NCBI RefSeq assembly: GCF_030272615.1
Contig: NC_081413.1
Location: 606,896,209-606,956,208 of the forward strand
Source of the DNA: Cryptomeria japonica
Lineage: Eukaryota; Streptophyta; Pinopsida; Cupressales; Cupressaceae
Reading direction: 5' to 3'
DNA: 60,000 bases
Position 1 is the stretch's first letter. Each line of letters starts with the position of its first letter. The notes under the pieces were generated by a model. It made no database searches. It had not been told where the DNA came from and saw only the letters and a program-made list of their open reading frames with translations. Position numbers and translations under genes: made by a program. Shown piece by piece: positions 46,001 to 55,497 of this stretch.

Positions 46001-46981
46001 ATTTCCAGCTGGTAATTGGGTTCTTGCCCAAATTGTTATTAGTAATTCATCTTATGGTAGAATAAGCAGATTAGATCCTCTGATCTTCTCCTACACCATC
46101 CTTCTCAGCTTGTATCCATTTTCTGGATAGCAAACCAGCCTCAAACCCTAGCACTGGATCCTTAGTATGTTTTTTGCTTGTACATGTGAATGTTATTTCA
46201 CTTCTAGATGATTGTAATCTGCTGTCATATAAAAATCAGAAGATTATCTCTTGATTATAGTTTATTTTTATGTTGTTTCTTGTCATATGTTGCAAACCCC
46301 GTCACCAAAAAACAACACAAAAAAACCAAACTCTTATGCATCTTCTGTCTAGTCTTTAAGAACACCAAAAAGACCCCAAAATATAATTTATTAAATTAAA
46401 ATTTAAACAGGGCAACAAAAGACCTATTCAAGGATCTTTCAGAGAAGCATCTCAGGATCTGGTACACTTTTGTTTGATATATTACATTAATTGTTTTTAA
46501 CCTATAATACTTATCATTATATTAATTGTATTTAATCTTTGATCATTTTTTGTATACGTAATAGCGACAGTTTATCCATTGATGGTGAGCTATCCTTAGT
46601 CCAATGGAGAAGCATCTTAGGCACCGGTACGCCATTGTTCTCTATATTATAGATTTTAAGTGTTTTTGATGTATTTATGTTAGTAAATTGTATTGATTAT
46701 ACATTTAATCTACAATAGCCCCCTTCGCGGTTCGTCCATAACGTGGATCCTTTTAAGTTTGTCTTCAAGAAAACTCCTAAGAGTGACAAGGAGAGGAGAT
46801 GAGGTAATCTACATTTCAATTACAAAGGAATTATAGTTAAATGCATAGTTATGTTGTTAATTGTGAACTAATTTCTACAAAAGAATTCTAACTTGGCTTT
46901 TGAATTGTGGTTTTGCAGCCATCTACAGACCTGCGTACTGCATCAAAGAGGCTCGATTTTGATGATCCACCACAAGTTTAG
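43038..46981 (+). pseudogene. Second gene of element C, intron-containing, unknown product
   Basis: Exon 1 starts at the ATG at 43038 (MGCLISPPNSMDQ) and ends at 43077. A 114-base intron with GT/AG ends joins in phase to exon 2 at 43192, a Gln/Asn/Pro-rich part followed by a coiled-coil-like NRLSNKLKIFELEHH. Stops occur at 43482 and later. A Cys-rich part near 44045-44150 (CVNCSGLC and CTICGSRC) looks like a metal-binding finger. Further exon-like blocks with AG/GT borders are at 44341-44403, 44506-44583, 44715-44786 and 46919-46981 (PSTDLRTASKRLDFDDPPQV then stop). An AATAAA signal is at 47143. The solo LTR interrupts one exon-like block. I do not recognise the protein; it is most likely an accessory protein of element C. 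Confidence 0.5.
45110..46441 (+). repeat. Solo LTR of the element B family in element C
   Basis: 1332 bases from TGTCATGTCCCC to GGATCTTTCA, matching the 5' LTR of element B (16986-18315) along its length in inverse orientation. Perfect 5-base target duplications, GAGAA at 45105-45109 and 46442-46446, flank it. No internal region is present, so it arose by LTR-LTR recombination after insertion. Confidence 0.93.
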
Positions 46982-46985
46982 GATC

Positions 46986-47500
46986 ATATAGTGTTAGTTG
47001 TGGTCATAGAATGACCAATATGTAGATATATTCTATATTTTTATTGTATATCGATTTGGACATGGCATATGCCACATTTTTGTAATATTTGTATTGACTT
47101 GGCAGACATGCCCTTTATATATATAAATATTGATATTCAATCCAATAAATGTGTACTGAGTTCATTATTGTGTATTCGTTGTATTTCGTGGTTGTCCTTT
47201 TGTAAAGTTAATTGATCATTTGCCTATGTAATCAACAATATGAATATAAACAACAAACATCTATGATATAAAACATTGCAATCGTGGAAGATGATTTGAT
47301 AAAATTTCTAAAATGTCAAATTAACCCTACAAAAATCCTTATATTCAATTCATTATTGTGTATTCGTTGTATTTGGTGGCTTCCCTTTTATAAATTTAAA
47401 TGAATATTTGCCTATGTAATAAAAAATATGAATATAAACAACAAAAATCGACAATATGAATATAAACAACAATATGTGTGTGGTGCGAGAGCACCCTCAT
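46986..47500. other. 3' flank of the plus-strand gene of element C
   Basis: Contains AATAAA at 47143-47148 and a direct repeat of about 100 bases (47161-47260 and about 47350-47450, shared start TTCATTATTGTGTATTCG). Otherwise AT-rich and non-coding. Confidence 0.5.
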
Positions 47501-47519
47501 GCTCGCAATGGTCAAATTT

Positions 47520-48717
47520 TGGTTCTCGTGTGAACAAACTGATGTCACGAGCACGTCCGGGTGGGTAGGTTTATGCTAGGCATTCTCCTCTCATGTATCC
47601 CAAAGCGTTGGAACGTCGAGGGTCATACCCTATTGGTGTGATTTCTCAAGTGCCCTGAGTCCAAATAAATGTTAAACTTTGGCGAGCGGTTTCTTCCAAT
47701 CCAGGATATGTATGATAGATCCATTTGAATATATGGGGTCGTGTGAGGCTCGTCTACAATGGCCTATCTTTGTTTTTGACGACCCAGAGCTATTTTCAAT
47801 TGGTAGCATTTTTTCGCCTGCTGCAAAAATCGTTAGTTGCATGCAATGCAAAGTTGCAAGATAGACTATAATTGATTCAGTTTGTCATGTGCACAAACCA
47901 ACTTCACGAGTGCATCCGAGTGGAAAGTTTTACGCAAGGCATGCTCCTCTTGTGCATCCCAAAGCATCAGAACGTCGAGAGTCATACCCTACCGACGCGA
48001 TCTCTCAAGTGCCCTGAGTCCAAAAAATTATCAAACTTTGATGGATTGTTTCTTCCAATCCAAGAAATATATGATCAATCCGTTTGAACCCGTGGGGTTG
48101 CTTGAGAATCCTCTACAATAGCCTATCTGATTTTTGACGACTCGAAGCCATTTTTTATTGGCATCATTTTTTACCTGCTGTAAAAATCGTCAGTTGCATG
48201 CAATGCAAAGTTGCAAGATAGGCTAGAATTGATTCAGTTTGTCGTGTGCACAAACTGATGTCACGAGCGCATCTGGGTAGCCAGGTTTATGCTAGGCATT
48301 CTCCTCTCGTGCATCCCAAAGCGTCAGAACGTCGAGAGTCATACCCTACCGACGCGATCTCTCAAGTGCCCTGAGTCCAAAAAATTGTCTAACTTTGATA
48401 GACTATTTCTTCCAATCCAAGAAACATATGATCGATTTGTTTGAACTTGTGGGGTCGCGTGAGGCTCCTCTACAATGGCCTATCTCAGTTTTTGACGACT
48501 CAACCATTTTCAATTGGTAGCATTTTTTCGCTTGCTACAAAAACTGTCAGTTGCGTGCAATGCAAAGTTGCAAGATATGCTAGAATTAATTCGGTTCATC
48601 CTGTACACAAATCGACTTCAGGAGAGCGTCCGGGTGGACAGGTTTACACTAGACATACTCCTCTTGTGCATCCCAAAGTGCCGGAACATCAAGAGTCATA
48701 CCCTATCAACGCAATGT
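47520..48717. repeat. Tandem array, 357-bp unit, about 3.4 copies
   Basis: The block GCCCTGAGTCCAAA occurs at about 47652, 48011 and 48368, and the block CGAGC(A/G)C(A/G)TC near 47550, 47907, 48264 and, more diverged, 48621. The period is thus 357-359 bases. Units are diverged by point changes. Short frames recur in each unit but are not conserved in length, so coding is unlikely. The array lies between the two genes of element C. Confidence 0.9.
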
Positions 48718-48959
48718 ACAAGTTGCTTGACAACTTTTTTGACAACAATGACAATTTTTGCTCAAATTGTATCTAGACTCAATCTATGACTCCTATGACC
48801 TAATAACAACTCAAATAATTATCCATGATTATACAAGAATCAAGAATTCTCATGATTGACCTTATCAATAATGGTCATGATTGACCTTATCGCATCACAT
48901 AAACTCAAAACATAGTCACAAAACATAGACACAAAAATAGTCACAAAACATTATCACAT

Positions 48960-49215
48960 ATTATTCAAAAATTTGCCTTTAAATATGGTCAAATCAGCTC
49001 TTGGCTATTTGAATATACAAAAAAAATTCTTACAAATCATCTCATGGGCTTTTATACGAAATTTGACATTACAATATGTGTGATTCAGGTCATCGCCATT
49101 TTAATATACAAAATTTGGCATCTAAATATGTGCAAATCAGCTCATTGCCATTTAAATATACAAAATTATGCCCCTAAACATGTACAAATAAGCTCATGGG
49201 CATTTATATATACAA
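48960..49215. repeat. Short tandem repeat, about 52-bp unit
   Basis: Units contain ATATACAAAATT and CAAATCAGCTCAT; spacing of ATATACA is 52 bases at 49104, 49156 and 49208, with two more diverged units to the left. Confidence 0.75.
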
Positions 49216-49287
49216 AAAATGAATATAGAACAATTCGTTGATGATATATACAAAATTCTCAAAATCATTTTGCTCTGAACCGTAGAA

Positions 49288-52198
49288 TCAATCAAGTGAG
49301 CCTTCAAGATTGACTCTAACTCGTATTGTGTCAAGTATTGCCTCGTGGTCAGATTCATGAACTTTCCATAAAATCTTTTTATGAGGTCTGCCATGATACT
49401 TCTTCAAACAAATATTTGTTGCAACAACAAGGTTAGAGAAATGAAGAATATGTCTGTGTGTTTCAAATTTCTCAAACAACCAAACATCAGAATTCTTGAT
49501 AGGGTATCTCCTAAGCTATGTTCCTGTCACGACAACAGACCCTATTGGATACTCAATACCCTCTCCATTAATGATTGTGATTGTAAATTTTCTTTTAGGC
49601 TCAACACAATGACACAAACAGTAATCCATTCCTTCTTCATTGTTCTCTTCTGTAACAACTGCATACACACGACCTGCATTTTATAAAGTGATAATTAATA
49701 CCAAAAATAAAGTGTGATGTACAACAAAATGAACCAAAAAGAATACTTGCAAAAAAATTAACTCAAAAAATCACATGAATTCACTAGGTCAGATACATGG
49801 TCAATATCCACTAATGTCTCCATCTGGCTCAATTGTAGTGCTTTGGGAATTTGATATGTATTAATGGGAACCAATAGTCTACAAAACCATTTGTCAACCC
49901 ACTCTTGTGATTGACATGTTCTTCCAACAAACAATACATGCATGAAGAGAAAAAACATACCATCTGTCTCGTATAAATTACTAGTGAACTTGCATTTGAA
50001 CTCATAAATGAGTGCATGTCACTCGATCCTGCAACTGAACAACAATCTAGATATTTTTCAATGTTAGATTCAGTGATCAACCAAAAATATCTATGAACCA
50101 TTGACATACTTGGATTACCTGGACCCATCATAGAGTTACACCATCGCACAATTATTTCTGCATCTATCAACTCAACACCACCTTCATACTTCAATTCTTC
50201 TCTAACTAGGGCTCTTTTTACACATGCTCCTGCACCATGGTACTCTCTCTTACCATGTCCAGCCTTAGTGAAATTTCAAAAATGTTGTACACCGCTTGTC
50301 ATATGCATCCTTGTCAACCAATAAAACATCCTTGCATTCTTGAATTGTGTGGTGTAATTATAAGACCATATTAAGTGTCGGTTGTATTGTATGTCTCTTT
50401 CCTTTAAATTATCATAGAAAACTTTAAAGCATCCTTGTACAAACTCCAATGAATGAGTATGATCATCACTTATGTAGAAGTGATACTCTCTTACAACCTT
50501 TCTATCCTCCTTCGTGCTATCATTTGCATGCATGAATGTTATGTGTACAAAAATAGAAACTTGTGTAGAATGATAATACATAGATTGCACTTCATTTTGA
50601 GGTTGTAGTGCATAAAAATCAACGATAGAGACAATGGTGCCAAGAGGAAATGTGTCCTTACATAACTTGAATTTATCATCTAACCATCGAGCTCTATGTG
50701 TATGCATTATGTACTCATAAACTAGTTTCTCTTGAAACATTTTCATAAATTCAGCTACACATATATCATTTTTTATTAGCTCACATCTCTTCAAATCTTT
50801 TCCATCTTTAACTTCATATGTGGCTGTCTTGTATTTTCCAAAAGAAACTAGTTTCCTACCAATTTCATGTGTGCTCTCCAAATGTACACATCTTGGTAAA
50901 TGTTGCAAACCACCACATATAGCACAAGAACCTTCCAAACAAGGCATCTTATAATAAATGCAACCATCATGTCTATTACATAGCACACTTGAAATAAATT
51001 CTCTTACCGACTTAGGAGGGGCTTGTATATTGCATTCCTGCAAAATATCGTTAGTGTGCAAAGTAGAACAAATATGACGAAAAATATCATGGTGCATGGA
51101 AAATTCAATATGCATCCTACAACAACACGTGGTGCATACATGATTAATCTTAATATAAAAAGGTTTTGCAATTTCAAAAAATCTCTGAAAAATTCTTATT
51201 TGATGAAACTTTTCAAGGAATCTTTCATAAAATTTTGTTTGAGTCATATTCAAATAGTGTTTGATATGTGGCTCACAATTTGTAGACCCGATTCACCTTC
51301 TAACAACATCTGTTTGGTTGGGCGAAACTCTTATGTTGTTATGCCAAAAATTTCTAATTAATGTTCTTAGCGCATCAACAACAACCTTGTCTTTGCGTGG
51401 TAGTCTACCCGAGATTGCCCAAAGAGAATTATTGTTAGGTTCCTCTATTTTTTCTCGCCTTTGTAATGCTTTACTTAATGTTGTTCTACTAACGTTTAAT
51501 GATTTACTTGTTTTGCTTATCAAACAATCTTTTTTTATTTTCTTGCTCATTATGGTTGATGTAATGACATGTGGAGTAGCATTAGAATCTTTAGTACATG
51601 ACTTTGAACCAATAGCTTGATATGCATCAAATAGATTTCTCACAATAGTTCTTTCGCTGTTACTTTCAGATGATCTTAGGCCTAGAATTTTTATTGTCTC
51701 TCTAAAATTCAAATTTTTAATCATTTGAACAATTAACTGACATCTTATGGTTTGATTTAAGTTTTCAAAATAGTTTTGCCATATTCTTTTAACCATTCTC
51801 CTACAAGTTTGTTCATTTATTTTATTGGGCATTGGCTTCAATATATTCTCATCAATGTCAATTAGATACTTTGGTTTCCTACGAATGATTCTAGGTGTTA
51901 ACATCGGTGCATTGTGTACATTCAATTCATCAGATACAACAAGTGTATATTCATCATTTAATTGATTATTCAATGTGGTATCTTCTTCAATTGCATTAGG
52001 TTCATACGGTAAATCAAATGGCCCTTCTTCAATTGCATTAGGTGCATTATGTTCGTTTGGTAAATCGAATTGAGATGTTGATGATGACATACCTTCTTCT
52101 CCCATTGTTCTTATGTCACATAATTTCTTCATACGTTGCCTTTGTCTTTCCTTTTCAGCCTCTCGTTGTTCCATCGTTCCTTGCTTGTTCTTTCCCAT
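49288..52198 (-). pseudogene. DDE-like transposase of element C, decayed
   Basis: From the ATG at 52198 (MGKNKQGTMEQREAEKERQR) one frame runs with single in-frame TGA codons near 51293 and 50276. The N-terminal half has helix-turn-helix-like parts (ISKTSKSLNVSRTTLSKALQ). A Cys/His-rich part (CAICGGLQHLPRC) precedes the core: GTIVSIVDFYALQPQNE (Asp about 527), HLIWSYNYTTQFKNARMF (Tyr about 613) and AGHGKREYHGAGACVKRAL (Glu about 652). I expect Asp in the WSD-G position, so Tyr would be a lost catalytic residue. Downstream, FWLI and DIDHVSDLV blocks and a last exon (acceptor near 49677, stop at 49288, one internal TAG) follow. Family naming is uncertain. Confidence 0.6.
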
Positions 52199-52213
52199 GG
52201 TTGATATCGGTTG

Positions 52214-52216
<3 letters not shown>

Positions 52217-52296
<80 letters not shown>
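52217..52296. repeat. (TA)n microsatellite
   Basis: About 80 bases of nearly perfect TA just upstream of the element C transposase start. Confidence 0.95.
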
Positions 52297-52299
<3 letters not shown>

Positions 52300-52300
<1 letters not shown>

Positions 52301-52830
52301 AAAAGTTCATAAACAAACAAATAACCATAAATAGATTGTTGAACAAAACTTCAAGATTCTTAAGGCCATTGTTGACCATGTTAACATCATGATTAACAAA
52401 TTTGAACAGATTAAAGGCAAGGAGGATGATAAGGATCGGATGGAAAAGAAGGGTCACAAAAAAAGAACAAGGGCCAACACTTGAAAAGAGGTTGATATCA
52501 AGGAAAAAGAACATCCCGATAGAGAAGAAGGGTCATGAAAAAAGAACAAGGGCCAACACTAGGAAACAAGTTCATAAACAAACAAATAACCATAATAGAT
52601 TGTTGAGCAAAACTTCCAGATTATTAAGGCCACTGTTGACCATGTTAACATCCCGATTAACAAATTTGAATAGATTAAAGGCAAGGAGGATGATAAGGAT
52701 CAGATGGAGAAGAAGGGTCACGAAAAAAGAACAAGGGCCAACACTTGGAAATAGGTTGATATCAAGGAAAAGAGCCGGAAGAAATGAAAAATTTTGCGAT
52801 CAATATGAAGTAGATGGTGGTTCATGCTGA
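52300..52830. repeat. Direct repeat of about 265 bases, two copies, with a coding-like relic
   Basis: The string AAGTTCATAAACAAACAAAT occurs at about 52302 and 52567, followed by similar sequence in both copies. In one plus-strand frame both copies give VDHVNI.INKFE.IKGKEDD and KKRTRANT. This looks like a fragment of a protein gene or LINE ORF1 that was duplicated. No family recognised. Confidence 0.6.
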
Positions 52831-53299
52831 ATAACTCATGAGAAACATTTAGCTGTCCTTGTGTTGTCTTTGTGCTTTCCTTTGGCTGTCTAGTTGCTCC
52901 CTTTGTCTTGTGTTCCCTTTTTGTTTTGACTGGGAACTGTTCTATGGGTGATCAGACACTGTTGTTTAATGCCTCTTGAATTTTTTATCTTTCTCCTGCC
53001 ATGTAACAAGGTTCCGAGTTCCTTTCAAAAACCTGTTTTTAATTAATCAAAAACAAATAATCATAAATATGCATCTTATTATTATTTTTTTGAATCAAAA
53101 CTATTAAACAATCACAATAATATTGACAAAACTAATAAGAACAACAATTCAATCATTTGAAATCATGCAAAAACAAAAAAATCATTTACTTCTATGTATA
53201 AAAAAGTGATAGAAATGTAGACATAGTTGCAGTGGGGCCTTCAACGACCTCAAAAACTTCTTTTGAGGCCGTTGAGGTTCTTAGACAAATAAAACTATG

Positions 53300-53519
53300 T
53301 CTAAGTACTGCGTATGCAGTATATTAATAACCGCATGCGTGCTGTTAGTCCCTAAAATGTTGGCAAGCTCAACGATATATATTTTTTCACTCTATACACA
53401 CTTAGAACTCATAATTAGCGCGTACGCACTCCTATGCCTTAAAAATGTTATGGCAGGGCAGCGAACTAATAGGCTCAGTACCCCGTACGCGCTATTTGTA
53501 GTAAAGAAAATGTGAAGGA

Positions 53520-53553
<34 letters not shown>

Positions 53554-53910
53554 CCTGTACGTGCTTGAGAGGGGGAGAGAGGGAGACAATACACATACAT
53601 ACACACACATGTGTGTATATATATACTTAACATATTATATATTATATAAAATATATTATATATAAATTATATATTATATGTATATACACATATTATATAT
53701 ACAATATCATATTATACACACTCCCAAATTTTAAACAAAAGTAGCATGTATGCACTGTTTATAGTAAAAATAACACATATGCGTTGTTTATAGTAAAGAT
53801 AGAGCGTACGTGCTTCTTATGCCATAGGTACCCCATACGTGCTTCTTACGCCATAGGTACCCCATACGCGCTTCTTATACCATAGGTACCCCGTACGCGC
53901 TTTTGACTGT
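53300..53910. promoter_or_regulatory. Right subterminal CGTACGC motif array of element C
   Basis: About ten copies: TGCGTATGCAGT, CGCATGCGTGC, GCGCGTACGCACT, CCCCGTACGCGCT, GTACGTGCTT and three or four tandem units of GCCATAGGTACCCC(A/G)TACG at 53820-53900. The middle contains a GA run (53526-53552) and a TA-rich block (53610-53720). Confidence 0.65.
53526..53552. repeat. (GA)n microsatellite
   Basis: Uninterrupted GA run on the plus strand inside the right subterminal region of element C. Confidence 0.9.
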
Positions 53911-54748
53911 TTAGGCTTGGAAATAGGCCTGAATGACAAAGCTACGGGTTGAAAGTTTGATTTCCCTCCATTTCCCTCATTTTTGATGTGTTTTATTTTA
54001 TCAACATGGTTTCTCGACTTTGTCATCATCAGGTTTACACTTCATCAAGTGGGTATTTCTAAAATTGCCACCATATTTTCACCCATCTTCTGAGTTTTCT
54101 AACCATGTAGTTTTTTTTAAATTTGAACAACAATAACATATTATTATTGAATTTCTTTCACCAGTGTCTCCATAATTCTCACAGACATACGTGTGCCATT
54201 TTTTTAATAACTTTTTATCTACTTATCCAAAATTAAAAAAAAAATTATTTATTATCGTAGTGCACTTGATTTTTTACAATTTAAAAAAAATAAAAAATTG
54301 TATTTTCGATTTTTTTAGTGCAAGTTATGCTTCGCGCACGAACAGGTACCTAATTTTCAGGATGTGCTCGATTGGAAAAACCATAAAAAAAATACTCAAC
54401 AAAAAATTACAAAAAAATACACATCTTCTAGTGCTCACTCTTAACTATCTTTCTGCCAAAGGATTTGTCAAAATACTAAATCTAATTGACTATTTTGATG
54501 CGCACGTCAGACACTATGTTATGTTTCTTAGAAAAAATCAGGGTCTGTTTTTTGTGCACGAAGGATTTGACCCCCTTAATCTTATCCAATTTTGAAAAAG
54601 TTTAGTAGTTTGGAAACTAGATTCAGAGTACTACAATATTTGTTCTTTTATTATTTTCATGTCTTGAGTGGATGACTTTCGAATTTTGCCTCCAAGTTCA
54701 GGTTCACCTGATTTCAGAAAAAAAGTGTCCACTTATACCCCATTTTTC
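53911..54748. other. Right inner flank of element C, non-coding
   Basis: AT-rich with A and T runs; one 134-codon frame is low in complexity and has no recognised motif. Confidence 0.4.
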
Positions 54749-54772
54749 ACCACCATCTTTGTTCACTTACCC
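54749..54772. repeat. Right terminal inverted repeat of element C
   Basis: The complement begins GGGTAAGTGAACAAAGATGG. It is followed on the plus strand by TCCT, the same four bases that precede the left end. Confidence 0.8.
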
Positions 54773-54776
54773 TCCT

Positions 54777-55475
54777 AAGTCGTCTATTAATTAAATAGAT
54801 TTTTATTAATTTAATTAATTCATTAATCATCTTCTAGCCTTACCCTATTTAAATAAATATTTTTATTTATTTAAATTATCCTTTCCCTAAATTAAATAAA
54901 CATTTTATTTATTTAATTGGTCCCACTTCTTCTATTAATTAAATATATATTTAATTAATTCATTAGCTTTTTCCCTCCATGACACTTGTCATTCGTCTAT
55001 TAGATTGCCTTTAACCACCCCTGTTCATATTTTATCATTACCTATACCTACCCTCTAATCCTAGCCGACCATTTATCCTTTCACCTTTTAATCCTAGCCC
55101 TCCACTTTTAGGGTACACTCTATATAAGAGGATCTTTTCATCCTTATCATCCCTAATTAACAAATGCATCTATCTAGCGAATTCAATCAGTCACTTAAGC
55201 GACTACACAACCACAATATGTTCTTTGTTGAGCTCTTGTGCACAATACAAAATATGAGAGCAACCATATCAAACAAAATCAATGGAAATAGGAAACAATG
55301 AAGATCAAACCCTACTAAGCATGTGAATGGTATAATCTTTCATGTTTTTGATATTTTGCATGTTTTAGGTTCTTCATTGGTGTATGGTGGATTTTTAGTT
55401 GTAGAACTAGGGTTTTATGTGGTTGAGTCTTTATTGGTTTTACAATAGTTTGACATTCAATTTTCACAGTATACA
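54777..55475 (+). repeat. 5' LTR of element D, second part
   Basis: Continues the LTR after element C. It holds AATTAAATA-type blocks, a TATA box (TATATAAG) at 55121-55128 and ends ATACA before the primer site. Total LTR length without element C is about 766 bases. Confidence 0.7.
55121..55128 (+). promoter_or_regulatory. TATA box in the LTR of element D
   Basis: TATATAAG lies about 350 bases before the LTR end, a normal place for the start of retroelement transcription. Confidence 0.55.
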
Positions 55476-55478
55476 TTT

Positions 55479-55497
55479 TGGCACGCTCGGTGGGACC
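55479..55497 (+). other. Putative primer binding site of element D
   Basis: TGGCACGCTCGGTGGGACC lies three bases after the LTR end. The form TGGC..GC..GGTGGGAC is usual in plant gypsy elements; I cannot name the tRNA with certainty. Confidence 0.6.

Larger units (their letters stand above)
42676..54772 (-). mobile_element. Element C: about 12.1-kb DNA transposon with two genes
   Basis: The outer 24 bases of the two ends are inverted copies with 22 matches (GGGTAWGTGMACAAAGATGG core). The direct repeat TCCT flanks both (42672-42675 and 54773-54776), inside the LTR of element D. Both ends carry arrays of CGTACGC-type motifs. Inside are a second gene on the plus strand (43038-46981), a tandem array (47520-48717) and a DDE-like transposase on the minus strand (49288-52198). 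Four-base duplications and the transposase motifs recall the Sola superfamily, but this naming is a guess. A solo LTR accounts for 1.3 kb of the length. Confidence 0.75.

Noticed and set aside
47679-48789. Recurring short frames of 60-110 codons
   Set aside because: They arise from the 357-bp tandem unit and differ in length between units; no codon conservation.
52113-52320. Ile/Tyr repeat frames
   Set aside because: Translations of the (TA)n microsatellite.
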